Numbered from the stretch's first letter, positions 25,489 to 34,842 are shown. The stretch: DNA of 64,000 bases from Gemelliphila asaccharolytica (GCF_001553005.1 NZ_KQ959854.1:1-64000), one strand, 5' to 3'. Notes: generated by a model not told the origin, from the letters alone. Made by a program: numbers and translations.

Positions 25489-26286
25489 TTAACTATTTAT
25501 ATATAGTATTTTTTTCTTATTATTAAATCTATTAAAAATAAAATAACATATTCCTAATATAACCATTATTAAAGAAACGATTTGAGAAACTCTTATTATT
25601 CCTATATATAAAGAATCTGTTCTCATTCCTTCCACAATAAATCTTTCCACTCCATAAAATATCATATAGAATGAAAATACTTCTCCAGAATATAATTTAT
25701 TTTTTATAATTAGTAATATAATCAAAACTATAAAACACCATATACTTTCATATAAAAATGTAGGTTGTCTATAGCTTCCGTCTATATACATATTTTCTAT
25801 AATAAATTTTGGTATATTCAACTTTTGCAAGAAGCTTTTAGTTACTATTTCCCCGTATGCTTCATGATTAAAAAAGTTGCCCCATCTTCCTAAAGCTTGT
25901 CCTAATAATAAACTAGGGGCTATTATATCCAAAAGTTTCAATATTTTTATTTTATTTCTATTTGAAAATATTAATAATACTAAAAGACCTCCTATAAGCC
26001 CCCCATATATAGCAATCCCTCCGTCCCAGATTGCTACTATTTCAGAATAATTTTTTGAGTAATAATCCCATCGGAAAATAACATAATATGCTCTGGCAAA
26101 TATAAATGCTATCGGAAGTGCTATTATTAATAAATCAAGTATTTTATCTTTTTTAATTCCACGTTTTCTTGCTTCTAACTCAGCTAAATAGTATCCTAAT
26201 AAAATTGTAGCAGAAATTATAATTCCATACCAATAAACTGGTTTTCCTAATAATTCAAATGCTACCGGATTTATGTAATTGTTCAA
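25489..26286 (-). CDS. lgt: Prolipoprotein diacylglyceryl transferase
   Basis: 265 residues with about seven membrane helices. It attaches diacylglycerol to the lipobox cysteine of prolipoproteins. The Lgt signature appears as LLGQALGRWGNFFNHEAYGE, with RQPTFLYES and FYGVERFIVEGMR-D later. The start appears to be TTG, with GGGAG upstream. It lies two bases after hprK, as in Bacillus. Confidence 0.95.
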   Translation of the reverse strand: MNNYINPVAFELLGKPVYWYGIIISATILLGYYLAELEARKRGIKKDKILDLLIIALPIAFIFARAYYVIFRWDYYSKNYSEIVAIWDGGIAIYGGLIGGLLVLLIFSNRNKIKILKLLDIIAPSLLLGQALGRWGNFFNHEAYGEIVTKSFLQKLNIPKFIIENMYIDGSYRQPTFLYESIWCFIVLIILLIIKNKLYSGEVFSFYMIFYGVERFIVEGMRTDSLYIGIIRVSQIVSLIMVILGICYFIFNRFNNKKKILYINS

Positions 26287-26288
26287 AA

Positions 26289-27224
26289 TTAAATTTTCTC
26301 CCTATTATTCATTATTTTTTCTGTTAAATTCTTCTCGAACTGTTCAGAAGTGTTTATTCCCATTTTATTTAATTTAAAATTCATTGCTGCTGACTCTATA
26401 ATTATAGCCATGTTACGACCTGGACTTACTGGTATAACTTTCTTTTCTATCTCGGTGTTATGAATTTTGATTGAATCTCTTTCCAAGCCTATTCTATCAT
26501 AATTTTTATTTTTATCCCATGATTCTAAATGAATATTAAGGTCTATTGCCTTATCTTCACCTACAGCTCCTACTCCAAAAAGTGTCATAACGTTTATTAT
26601 ACCAAGTCCTCTTATTTCTAAAAGATTTTTTATTATTGACGATCCACATCTTCCTATTAAAAAACCACTGTCTAATTCCTTGATATCAACCCTATCATCA
26701 GATATTAATCTATGACCTCTTTTGATTAATTCTAACGCTATTTCACTTTTTCCTATTCCACTTTCTCCTGTAATTAATATGCCAACTCCATATACTTCAA
26801 CTAAGACGCCATGCATACTAATTTCTTTTGCTAATTCTCTATGTAAAGTAAAGGCTAATTTTGCAATTAATCTAGATGTTGTTTCCTCTGTCCTTAATAA
26901 AGGAGTGCCATATTTTTTGGCAGAATCTATTAATTCTTTAGGTACTTCTAACCCTCTTGTTATTATTATTGCTGGTGTTTTTCTAGTACAAAGCATTCTT
27001 GTTCTAGCTTTTTTATCTTCATGAGTTAATAATTTAAAAAAAGATAACTCTCCTCTTCCTAGTACTTGAACTCTTGTTGGGTCATAATGAGAAAAATAAC
27101 CGGCAAGTTGAAGTGCCGGTCTTGATATGTCAGGAGAATTTATTTCTCTATCTAAACTATTTTCACCACTTATAATTTCTAAATTCAAGTTTTCTTTTAT
27201 AAATCTTGTATTTACTACAACCAT
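26289..27224 (-). CDS. hprK: HPr kinase/phosphorylase
   Basis: 311 residues. It phosphorylates Ser46 of HPr for CcpA-dependent carbon control and reverses this with phosphate. The Walker A is ITGESGIGKSE near residue 152; the HPrK signature follows as LLEIRGLGIINV; VSPGRNMAIIIESAAMN is near the C-terminus. The N-terminal domain (about 1-130) is complete. No strong Shine-Dalgarno is seen; it starts six bases after the yvlD stop. Confidence 0.96.
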   Translation of the reverse strand: MVVVNTRFIKENLNLEIISGENSLDREINSPDISRPALQLAGYFSHYDPTRVQVLGRGELSFFKLLTHEDKKARTRMLCTRKTPAIIITRGLEVPKELIDSAKKYGTPLLRTEETTSRLIAKLAFTLHRELAKEISMHGVLVEVYGVGILITGESGIGKSEIALELIKRGHRLISDDRVDIKELDSGFLIGRCGSSIIKNLLEIRGLGIINVMTLFGVGAVGEDKAIDLNIHLESWDKNKNYDRIGLERDSIKIHNTEIEKKVIPVSPGRNMAIIIESAAMNFKLNKMGINTSEQFEKNLTEKIMNNREKI

Positions 27225-27230
27225 AATTTA

Positions 27231-27623
27231 CTATTTTATCCTTGTTATTATTATATTTCTATCATCTTTATTTATTATAAAGTTAAATATTGACATAAAT
27301 ATCGCTAATCCTAAGGCAGAATTGAACGATGTTATCACAAAATTTGGTTCTAATAGTCTTGAAACTAAAATTATCAAAATTGCATTTATAATAATTATAA
27401 ATAAACCAAAAGTAAATATTATAGGGATTATACTTATTAACATTAAAATAGGTTTTATAAATCTATAAAATAATGTTATTGCTAATGACGCATATAAGGC
27501 GTACAAGGCATTTTTTACATATAAATTATTTTCAAAAAAACCTGCAAATGCTAAAATTATTAAAAAATTAATAACTATATTTTTAAGTATAAAAATAACT
27601 TGCTTTACTTTATATTTATTCAT
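27231..27623 (-). CDS. YvlD-type phage holin family membrane protein
   Basis: 130 residues with four membrane helices and the conserved N-x-x-Y-A-x-x-A-S-L and KPILMLISIIPIIFTFGLFIIIINAI core of the YvlD/DUF360 family. The family sits directly before hprK in many Firmicutes, as here. In Bacillus it is linked to envelope stress; its molecular role is unclear. Confidence 0.88.
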   Translation of the reverse strand: MNKYKVKQVIFILKNIVINFLIILAFAGFFENNLYVKNALYALYASLAITLFYRFIKPILMLISIIPIIFTFGLFIIIINAILIILVSRLLEPNFVITSFNSALGLAIFMSIFNFIINKDDRNIIITRIK

Positions 27624-27635
27624 ATTTCTCCTATT

Positions 27636-28562
27636 CTATTTATTAAATTCTTCAGTAATAGGTGGGACTATTTGTTTTTTTCTAGATACTACTCCTTCTA
27701 ATGTCATAAAATTATTAATTAATGTTTTAGAAAATGCTTTAGCTACTTTATCTTTGTCTTCTCCCATTACTAATACTTCTGAATTTGATGTCAAAATATT
27801 TGTAATAACAAATACAAAAGCATCTAGATTTCTTTCTTTTATGTCTGTAGAAATAGTTTTTTCTAATTCTTCTACTCTCTCTGTTACTTCTTTAGTGTCT
27901 ACTGTATTTATTTGAGCTATTACTAATTTTTTATTATTTATATCAAATTCTTTTGCATCTAATCCTATTAATTCTTTTATTGATTTATCTTTAGTGTTAG
28001 CACCTGCTTTAAGCATTGCTATACCATATTCTTCTAAATTTACTCCTGCTATTGCTGCTAATTCTTCTGCTGCTAATTTGTCTTGCAATGTACATGTAGG
28101 TGATTTAAATAGCAATGAATCAGATATTATTGCTGAAAGCATCATACCTGCCATTTTTTTATTTATATCTACTTCTTGTTCATCATATATTTTTTTCATT
28201 ATTGTTGAAGTACAACCTAATGGTTCTGCTCTAAAATATAGTGGTGATGAAGTTTCAAAATTAGCTACTTTATGATGATCTATCACTTCTTTTATTTTTG
28301 CTTTTTCTATTCCTGGAGCTGATTGTTGTCTTTCATTATGGTCAACTAAAATTACTGGTTGTCCTTCTTTTACTCCGTCTATAACTCTAGGTGCATCAAG
28401 TCCAAAATAATTTAAAGCATATCTTGTTTCGTCATTAACTTCACCTAATGCTACTGCCTCTGTATCCATACCTTGTGCTCTTTTTAAGTTATTATAAACT
28501 ATTGATGAACATATAGAATCAGAATCTGGATTTCTATGTCCAAAAATTAAAATTTTATCCAT
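27636..28562 (-). CDS. ppaC: Manganese-dependent inorganic pyrophosphatase
   Basis: 308 residues of the DHH family (class C pyrophosphatase). Metal motifs are FGHRNPDSDSI, ILVDHNERQQS, VIDHHKVANF (the DHH) and the C-terminal GVVSRKKQIVP that binds pyrophosphate. It drives biosynthetic reactions by hydrolysing pyrophosphate. Normal length for the family. Confidence 0.97.
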   Translation of the reverse strand: MDKILIFGHRNPDSDSICSSIVYNNLKRAQGMDTEAVALGEVNDETRYALNYFGLDAPRVIDGVKEGQPVILVDHNERQQSAPGIEKAKIKEVIDHHKVANFETSSPLYFRAEPLGCTSTIMKKIYDEQEVDINKKMAGMMLSAIISDSLLFKSPTCTLQDKLAAEELAAIAGVNLEEYGIAMLKAGANTKDKSIKELIGLDAKEFDINNKKLVIAQINTVDTKEVTERVEELEKTISTDIKERNLDAFVFVITNILTSNSEVLVMGEDKDKVAKAFSKTLINNFMTLEGVVSRKKQIVPPITEEFNK

Positions 28563-28586
28563 TTTTTATTCCTCCTAAAAACTTTT

Positions 28587-29075
28587 TTATAATTTTTTAT
28601 TAGCTAAACTTAAATCAATATGACAATATCCTGACGGATTTTTTTCCAAATATTTTTGATGATACTCTTCTGCATCAACAAAATTCTTCATTTCTTCTAT
28701 TTCAACAACTATCTTTTTATCATAATTTTTTTGAAGATTTTTTACAAATTTAAAAGCTTCTTCTTTTGTTTCTTTGTCAATATAGTATATTCCTGTTCTA
28801 TATTGCCTTCCAAAATCTTCACCTTGCTTATTAATACTTGTAGGGTCTATAATTCTAAAATAATGTTTTAATATATTTTCTAAAGAAATGATATTTTTAT
28901 CATACTCTATATAGATTGTTTCTGCATGGTCAGTTTCTTTTACTTTTTGATAATTAGTATCTTTTGTTTTTCCATTGCAATATCCTACTTTTGTCTTTAA
29001 TATTCCCTTTATTCTTGAGAAGTATCCTTCTACTCCCCAAAAACATCCTCCAGCTAAATATATTTTTCCTACCAC
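28587..29075 (-). CDS. msrA: Peptide methionine-S-sulfoxide reductase A
   Basis: 162 residues. The catalytic cysteine is in GGCFWGVEGYF near residue 11; DHAETIYIEYD, DPTSINKQGEDFGRQYRTGIYY and AEEYHQKYLEKNP are intact. No MsrB domain is fused. It repairs oxidised methionine. The start is GTG, with AGGAG five bases upstream. Confidence 0.96.
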   Translation of the reverse strand: MVGKIYLAGGCFWGVEGYFSRIKGILKTKVGYCNGKTKDTNYQKVKETDHAETIYIEYDKNIISLENILKHYFRIIDPTSINKQGEDFGRQYRTGIYYIDKETKEEAFKFVKNLQKNYDKKIVVEIEEMKNFVDAEEYHQKYLEKNPSGYCHIDLSLANKKL

Positions 29076-29084
29076 TTTTATCTC

Positions 29085-29990
29085 CTAATGTATTTCTATA
29101 TGTGTTTCTTCAAATTTTCTATTTTCAATTCTATAATTATATAAAATAGCATTTATTTCAGCTCCTATTATCAATATATATCCTGTAAAATAAAGCCAAA
29201 TAACAAAAAGCATTATAGCTCCTATTGATCCATATGTTTTTATATAATTAGAAAAATGATCTATATAATATCCAAATACCTTACTTATTATAATCCATGA
29301 AAATGCTGAAAATACAGCCCCTGGTATAGCTAACTTAATCGGTATTTTTAAATTAGTTGCTAACATATATAAGAATGTAAAAATTATTATTGTAAAAAAT
29401 AATGGTAATAAAATAGTTATATAATTCCATATATCAAAAAATTCTTTATCAAAATTTAATTTATGGAATAATACCCAAGTTATTTGTTTACCAAAAACTA
29501 AAAGTACTAACATCAGTAACATAGCTACCATTATTACTATAGTAAAAAATATACTAATTATTTTTACCGTTAGCCACATTCTCTTTTCTTTTACTCTATA
29601 TGCAATGTTAAAAGCATACATTAAACCATATATACCATTAGACGCAGACCATAGAGTAAAAATTATCCCAAATGTTATTATTGTCTGATTTTTATTATTC
29701 AATACTTCACTTATCAATGTGAAAATATAATCACCTAAAACACCTGGTGCTATTGTTTCTATTTTTGTTAGTAAAAAATTTTGATTAATATTAAAATATG
29801 GTGTTAATGCTAAAATTACCATTAATAGAGGCAAAATTGATAATATAAAATAATAACTAAGATTAGCAGATATTAATGATAATTCATCATGCATCATTCT
29901 ATAATATAATTCTTTTAAAAATTTTTTAAATGTTAATTTGTTTTTAGGATTTTCACCTATAAATGTATAATTTTTATCAGGTATTAGCAT
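29085..29990 (-). CDS. YihY/BrkB family inner membrane protein
   Basis: 301 residues with about six membrane helices. The family signature appears as ELSLISANLSYYFILSILPLL near residue 35, then WSASNGIYGLMYAFNIAYRVKEKR and YGSIGAIMLFVIWLYFTGYILIIGAEINA. Formerly annotated as RNase BN. Function remains unclear. The start directly abuts the stop of the small membrane protein upstream. Confidence 0.9.
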   Translation of the reverse strand: MLIPDKNYTFIGENPKNKLTFKKFLKELYYRMMHDELSLISANLSYYFILSILPLLMVILALTPYFNINQNFLLTKIETIAPGVLGDYIFTLISEVLNNKNQTIITFGIIFTLWSASNGIYGLMYAFNIAYRVKEKRMWLTVKIISIFFTIVIMVAMLLMLVLLVFGKQITWVLFHKLNFDKEFFDIWNYITILLPLFFTIIIFTFLYMLATNLKIPIKLAIPGAVFSAFSWIIISKVFGYYIDHFSNYIKTYGSIGAIMLFVIWLYFTGYILIIGAEINAILYNYRIENRKFEETHIEIH

Positions 29991-30242
29991 TTATATTAAA
30001 AATTTTATTATTTTTTTCGTAATATAATAATATTTAGGTATAGATGTTAATATATTTTTCTTAGTACTATCCTTTTTATAATTATTTTTATCAACAACTA
30101 CAAATCCTCTATCATCTAAGTACTCAGAATAACTTTTTATTTTTTCTAATTCACTTTCAGAAAATTTTTTGTCTTTACTCTTAGTCGATAGAAATAATAA
30201 TATACCTGCACCAACCAGCATTAACATTTTTTTATTATTCAT
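29991..30242 (-). CDS. Small membrane-anchored protein of unknown function
   Basis: 83 residues that I do not recognise. Residues 5-20 form a short hydrophobic helix; the rest is Lys-rich and probably cytoplasmic. AGGAGG precedes the ATG, a consensus-like promoter is close upstream, and the stop directly abuts yihY. It opens the eight-gene operon ending with trxB. Confidence 0.7.
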   Translation of the reverse strand: MNNKKMLMLVGAGILLFLSTKSKDKKFSESELEKIKSYSEYLDDRGFVVVDKNNYKKDSTKKNILTSIPKYYYITKKIIKFLI

Positions 30243-30287
30243 AAATTCCTCCTAATTAGCTAATCTTTTATAACATTTTACTTACTG

Positions 30288-30316
30288 ATTATACCATTAT
30301 ATGAAATTTGTTTCAA
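30288..30316 (-). promoter_or_regulatory. Sigma-A promoter of the yihY-trxB operon
   Basis: TTGAAA (30311-30316), 17 bases, TATAAT (30288-30293) on the minus strand, followed by an A+T-rich leader of about 40 bases. Confidence 0.78.
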
Positions 30317-30330
30317 ATGTATTTCCTTGA

Positions 30331-30399
30331 AAAAAAATAATACATTTCAATCACGATTTTCTACTCTTTAATTCGTAGATTATCTTGAAATGTATTATT
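30331..30399 (-). terminator. Terminator of rpsT with long structured loop
   Basis: AATAATACATTTCAA pairs with TTGAAATGTATTATT over 15 bases, enclosing about 34 bases that contain a smaller CTAC/GTAG stem, with eight Ts after it on the minus strand. It closes the comEA-to-rpsT region. Confidence 0.82.
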
Positions 30400-30412
30400 A
30401 AATAAGTATATT

Positions 30413-30655
30413 TTATTTGCTTAAGCTTGCTTTATATCTGTTAGCTGCATTTTTATGAATAAGATTTGTTTTTGCAGCCTTATCAATTTTTTTGAAAGCT
30501 AAGTTTACTAATTCTGCAGAATTATCAGCACCCTCAACTTTAGCTAATTTAGCTTTTTTTATCGCTGTACGCATTTCTGATTTTTTAGCTGAATTAGATG
30601 CGTTAGTTTTTGTGTCTTTTCTTACACTTTTTACTGATGATTTTATATTTGGCAT
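30413..30655 (-). CDS. rpsT: 30S ribosomal protein S20
   Basis: 80 residues from the ATG giving MPNIKSSVKSVRKDTK; AGGAGG is eight bases upstream, and a GTG nine bases earlier would overlap it. Conserved segments are NASNSAKKSEMRTAIKKAK and the C-terminal GLIHKNAANRYKA-type end (NLIHKNAANRYKASLSK). It binds 16S rRNA early in 30S assembly. It has a separate promoter and structured leader. Confidence 0.97.
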   Translation of the reverse strand: MPNIKSSVKSVRKDTKTNASNSAKKSEMRTAIKKAKLAKVEGADNSAELVNLAFKKIDKAAKTNLIHKNAANRYKASLSK

Positions 30656-30687
30656 TATATTCACCTCCTATACTATATTTTCACTAA

Positions 30688-30741
30688 GAAATATTAATTA
30701 ATATTCTTAATTACGAATAATTAAGATGTTGTTAAAACAAC
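30688..30741 (-). promoter_or_regulatory. Structured rpsT leader
   Basis: On the minus strand the leader holds GTTGTTTTAACAAC, then a nine-base perfect stem TCTTAATTA/TAATTAAGA capped by a TTCG tetraloop (30705-30726), then ATATTAATTAATAT. The three self-complementary elements precede the ribosome binding site. S20 autoregulation is known in E. coli; here it is only a candidate. Confidence 0.5.
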
Positions 30742-30747
30742 TTACTA

Positions 30748-30776
30748 ATTATATCAAAAATTCTATTATGTTTCAA
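30748..30776 (-). promoter_or_regulatory. Sigma-A promoter of rpsT
   Basis: TTGAAA (30771-30776), 17 bases, TATAAT (30748-30753) on the minus strand, about 90 bases before the start codon. Confidence 0.78.
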
Positions 30777-30797
30777 TAGTTTTTATTATTAATTTTA

Positions 30798-31772
30798 TCA
30801 AAGTCTTTCACATAACTTATAAACTAAAAATTGAAAAGTTAAATATTTATCTATATATGAAGTTTTCAATCTTTTATCATATTCTTTACATATTATTATT
30901 AAATCCATTAAATCGAATAAATCTCTATTATAAACATATTCCACTGCTAATTTAACTCTATATGGATGAATTTTTAAAATAGATGCTATTTCTTTCTGAT
31001 TGTAATTATTTTTCAAAAGAATTTTCACATTTATATATATTCTTAACTGATTAGCTATCAAAGTTATCAAAAATATCGGCTCTTCTCCACTAAGTTTTAA
31101 ACTATTTAAAATTATCTCCAATTTTTTATAATTTTTAGAAAATAAATTGTTAGTTAAAGAAAATATGTCGTATTCCAAACTTTTGCTTATTACACTTTTT
31201 ATATCTTCTTTTTCAACTGTTTTCTTTTCAAAACAATATATTAATAATTTATCTAATTCTCCTTTTATTTCTTCATACTTCAATCCACTATAAAAAAGTA
31301 AAAAATTTATATTATCTTCTGAAATAACAATTTTGTTTTTTTTAAAATAATTAAATACATATTTTCCTAATTCATTATCATTATAATTTTTAAATTCTCT
31401 TATATCTGCTATTTTCTTAATATCTTTAACAATTTTTTTTCTGTTATCTAAAGCAACTTCTAATATGAAAATTAACAATATTTCTTTATTAATGTTTTTT
31501 ATATATTCTTCCAAAAAATTTACTTCTTCTTTTGTTTTTTTTAAGTTAGATTCTATAAATAAAGGATTATTTATAACTACTACTTTTTTTTGAGAAAAAA
31601 AACTATTACTTTTACATTCATAAATCCATTCAGATGAATCATCTTTTTTTAAATCATATTCAATATAATTAAAATCATTTTTTTCTTCAGATAAAAATTT
31701 TTTTGTTATTTCTTTTTTGAAATCTTTTATTACTTCTTTATTTTCTCCATATAAAATATAGATATTTTTCAT
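30798..31772 (-). CDS. holA: DNA polymerase III subunit delta
   Basis: 324 residues. HolA opens the beta clamp in the clamp-loader complex. Domain order matches the family: an AAA-like N-terminal domain (IYILYGENKEVIKDF, VVVINNPLF), a lid, and a helical C-terminal domain with GEEPIFLITLIANQLRIYINVK and IHPYRVKLAVEYV. It lacks a functional Walker A, as is normal. It lies one base after comEC, the usual comEC-holA-rpsT order. Confidence 0.93.
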   Translation of the reverse strand: MKNIYILYGENKEVIKDFKKEITKKFLSEEKNDFNYIEYDLKKDDSSEWIYECKSNSFFSQKKVVVINNPLFIESNLKKTKEEVNFLEEYIKNINKEILLIFILEVALDNRKKIVKDIKKIADIREFKNYNDNELGKYVFNYFKKNKIVISEDNINFLLFYSGLKYEEIKGELDKLLIYCFEKKTVEKEDIKSVISKSLEYDIFSLTNNLFSKNYKKLEIILNSLKLSGEEPIFLITLIANQLRIYINVKILLKNNYNQKEIASILKIHPYRVKLAVEYVYNRDLFDLMDLIIICKEYDKRLKTSYIDKYLTFQFLVYKLCERL

Positions 31773-31773
31773 A

Positions 31774-33714
31774 TTAATATTCCTTACTTATTTCTTCTTC
31801 TTTATCTTGAATTTTAACTTTGAAAGAATTATCATTATTATTTAATATTATTCCTTTTATATTGTAGTTTTTATTATTTTTTATAATTTCAACATTTATA
31901 TTATTTAAATTAGCAATTTCTTCTATTTCTTTTATAATAGTTGCATTTTTTATTTTTTCTATGACAAAAACTTTTTTTACCATATTTTCGGCTATTAAAT
32001 TTTTAGAATATCCTATATCCTTTTTCTTTTCACTAGTTAATATTAAATAGTCTATTTTTTTTATTCCTTCATAATTATATAATAAATTATATTCATTCAT
32101 TATATCATATGAATTTTCTTTCTTTCTAAAATCATTATAAAAATCTTTATAATTATCAGATGTATTTACTAACAAAGTAGTATTATTATTTTTAGCATAT
32201 AAAATATCATTATTTGCAATTTTTATTTTTTCTAATTTATTTTCTCCATGATTAGCCGAGTAGAAAATAATAAAAAATATAATAAAAATATTAATAAAAC
32301 TAATTTTAAAATATCTTTTATTAAAAAATATCATTGAAAAAATAACCAATATAAAAATTAATAAAATAGTATTTTCACTTGTATGACCTACTTTTATGAT
32401 AAACAAAAATTTATTGAATAAAAATCCTATATTATCAAATATTAAAAAAATAAAATTTAATATTGGCACAAAAATTGTATTGAATAAAAAATGAGATAAT
32501 AAAAATGATATATATGAAACAATTATAACTGGAAATAAAGTCATAGTAAATAAAGGAACAAATATTAAATTACTAAATAGAGCCATATATGAAAAAAAGT
32601 AGAAATTATAAATTAATATAGGTAAACTTGATAAAGTAGAAATTAAAGATATTTTTAATAATTTTAAAAAATATTTATCGTTACTATTTATAAATTCGTA
32701 AGACATTAATAAAGAAAATGTTACTAAAAATGAAAGTTGAAAACCTATATTATATAAATATAAAGGATTATAAAGTAACATTAGAGAAAAAGTTATTAAA
32801 AGTGAATCTAGTGCCTTTATATTTTTATCTACTAATAATATGTATATTAATATCATTATTCCAGCTCTCAAAACTGATGGAGCTAATCCTGTTAATAGCA
32901 TATATAATGGTAAGGATATAAACACAATCTTTTTATATATATCTTCTCTTATTTTTAATTTTGAACAGAAAAAATATATTATTGATAAAAATGTAGCTAT
33001 GTGTAACCCTGATATAGCCAATAAATGACTTATTCCTAAATTAGAAAAATTTTGTTTTTCTTCAAAAAATAAATTACTTTTTTCTCCAAAAATTAAAGTT
33101 TCGAAATAGCCTTTTTTGTTTAATTTTATGTTTTTTTCTATATCTTTTATTAATTTTAATCTAAAAGCTTTTATTTTATTTTTATATTCTTTTACATCTA
33201 AAGATATTTTTTTTATATTTTTTATTGTTACATTTTTAAATATGTTATTTTGGTTACAATATTTTTTATAATCAAATGAATAAAAATTTTGTTTTTTCTT
33301 TATGTCACCAATCTCTACATCTGCCAGTATTTCTCCACCTTTAAACTTTTGTAGAAAATATTCTTTTTCATCTTTACTTCTTAATTTATAATTTATATTA
33401 ACTTTTTCATCATTTATATATCCTATTGTTTTTAAATAATCACCATTTATATCTATTTTATCCACCAATACTATATTTTTTTCTGTTAAATCTGTATTTT
33501 TTAATTTAGATACATTATTATTAATTGAAAAGTCAGTTCTGATAAAAAATATTAAAAATATTAAAAAAAATATTAAAAAATTTTTTACACTTATATATCT
33601 TTTATTTAAATATATTAATATCAAAAATATTATACTTAAAAGGAATGATATTTTTATATTAATTAATAATAATGATGATATTAGGGATATTAATGAGATT
33701 AAAAATATTAACAT
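31774..33714 (-). CDS. comEC: ComEC/Rec2 DNA uptake channel with eroded C-terminal domain
   Basis: 646 residues, shorter than the roughly 750 of many ComEC proteins. It forms the membrane channel for single-stranded DNA in transformation. Membrane helices cover residues 1-60 and about 230-475; the competence-domain signature appears as LGISHLLAISGLHIATFLSIIYF and LRAGIMILIYILL. The C-terminal region should be a metallo-beta-lactamase-like domain with a THxDxDH metal site; here the matching strand reads IDYLILTSEKKKDIGYSKN (from about 554), with no histidines or paired aspartates. The channel portion is intact. Confidence 0.9.
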   Translation of the reverse strand: MLIFLISLISLISSLLLINIKISFLLSIIFLILIYLNKRYISVKNFLIFFLIFLIFFIRTDFSINNNVSKLKNTDLTEKNIVLVDKIDINGDYLKTIGYINDEKVNINYKLRSKDEKEYFLQKFKGGEILADVEIGDIKKKQNFYSFDYKKYCNQNNIFKNVTIKNIKKISLDVKEYKNKIKAFRLKLIKDIEKNIKLNKKGYFETLIFGEKSNLFFEEKQNFSNLGISHLLAISGLHIATFLSIIYFFCSKLKIREDIYKKIVFISLPLYMLLTGLAPSVLRAGIMILIYILLVDKNIKALDSLLITFSLMLLYNPLYLYNIGFQLSFLVTFSLLMSYEFINSNDKYFLKLLKISLISTLSSLPILIYNFYFFSYMALFSNLIFVPLFTMTLFPVIIVSYISFLLSHFLFNTIFVPILNFIFLIFDNIGFLFNKFLFIIKVGHTSENTILLIFILVIFSMIFFNKRYFKISFINIFIIFFIIFYSANHGENKLEKIKIANNDILYAKNNNTTLLVNTSDNYKDFYNDFRKKENSYDIMNEYNLLYNYEGIKKIDYLILTSEKKKDIGYSKNLIAENMVKKVFVIEKIKNATIIKEIEEIANLNNINVEIIKNNKNYNIKGIILNNNDNSFKVKIQDKEEEISKEY

Positions 33715-34172
33715 TGTTTTTGCATTCTTTTAATTACTAAATTATTATCATAAAATATTTTTCTTAATTTAATATTAGATTTTTTTATTAATTGTATTGC
33801 ATATTCGTTATTTCTATAATCATTAGCATAACATATTTCTTTTATCCCAGATTGAATTATGGCCTTTGTACAATTTAAACAAGGAAAATGAGTTACATAT
33901 ATAACTGCTCCTTCTGTCGATGCCCCAAACTTTGCGCATTGTAAAACTGCGTTTATCTCTGCATGTATTGTTCTTATGCAGTGTCCATCTACAACTTTAC
34001 AACCTTTTTCTATACAGTGTTCATCCCCTTTTATAGAACCATTATATCCTCCTGCTATAATCCTTTTTTCTCTCACTATAGTTGCCCCGACACATAGTCT
34101 GGTACAAGTCGATCTTAAAGATAATAAATAACTTTGTGCCATAAAATACTCATCCCAAGATATTCTATCCAT
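33708..34172 (-). CDS. comEB: ComEB-type dCMP deaminase
   Basis: 154 residues of the cytidine/deoxycytidylate deaminase family. Zinc ligands are His in TIHAEINAVLQCAKFG (with the catalytic Glu) and two Cys in HFPCLNCTKAIIQSG. LCVGATIVREKRIIAGGYNGS is typical of dCMP deaminases. It converts dCMP to dUMP, which feeds thyA. In the com operon it is not needed for DNA uptake in Bacillus. It overlaps comEC by seven bases. Confidence 0.94.
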   Translation of the reverse strand: MDRISWDEYFMAQSYLLSLRSTCTRLCVGATIVREKRIIAGGYNGSIKGDEHCIEKGCKVVDGHCIRTIHAEINAVLQCAKFGASTEGAVIYVTHFPCLNCTKAIIQSGIKEICYANDYRNNEYAIQLIKKSNIKLRKIFYDNNLVIKRMQKQC

Positions 34173-34202
34173 TTACATTACCTCACTTTTTTAATATAAT
34201 TT

Positions 34203-34820
34203 TTAAATATCTATTTCATCTTTTATTTTTTCAAAAGTTGCTTTTCCTATTCCTCTTACTTTTGTTATATCTTCTTTTTTGCTAAAACTTCCCTTTTCTT
34301 CTCTGTATTTAATTATTGCTTTAGCCTTTGTTTCACCAATACCATTTATCTTCATAAGCTCTTCTTTTGTAGCATTATTTATATTAATTACTTTACTATT
34401 TTCATTAGATAAAGTTCTATTTTCTACATTTTCTCCTTTTTTAGGTATGAATATCATCATCTGATCTTTTACTTTTTGACTTAAATTAACTGTTTTTGTA
34501 TCAGAATCCCCTAATAATCCCCCTGCTTTTTCTATAACATCATTAATTCTATCTTCTTTATTACATTCATAAAGACCAGGATTTTTCACAGCTCCTTTTA
34601 TATCAACAAAAATTTTATCTACATTTGTTTCCTTAGTATCTAATGATTTTTCACTTTTATTATCTGCTATTTCATAATCATTAATATTTTTATTGCTACT
34701 ATTATCTTTAAAAAATAAAAAAATAAAGCCTACTAAAATAATACTTGTTAATAGTGCTAATAAAATTTCTTTATAATTTCTTCTTATAAAAATTACAACT
34801 TCTTCCTTAGTTATTTTCAT
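34203..34820 (-). CDS. comEA: ComEA DNA receptor
   Basis: 205 residues. One membrane helix (about 17-34) anchors the protein; an SLBB-like domain (VDIKGAVKNPGLYEC, then VIEKAGGLLGDSD) follows, and two helix-hairpin-helix motifs end it (ININNATKEELMKINGIGE and KEDITKVRGIGKATFEKIK). It binds incoming double-stranded DNA at the cell surface. It heads comEA-comEB-comEC-holA. Confidence 0.95.
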   Translation of the reverse strand: MKITKEEVVIFIRRNYKEILLALLTSIILVGFIFLFFKDNSSNKNINDYEIADNKSEKSLDTKETNVDKIFVDIKGAVKNPGLYECNKEDRINDVIEKAGGLLGDSDTKTVNLSQKVKDQMMIFIPKKGENVENRTLSNENSKVININNATKEELMKINGIGETKAKAIIKYREEKGSFSKKEDITKVRGIGKATFEKIKDEIDI

Positions 34821-34842
34821 ATCACTACCTCTCTTTAAGGTA

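Noticed and set aside
30705-30726. Zur operator in the rpsT leader (ATTACGAAT resembles part of a Zur box)
   Set aside because: The symmetry is that of an RNA hairpin with a TTCG loop and does not match the TCGTAATnATTACGA pattern.
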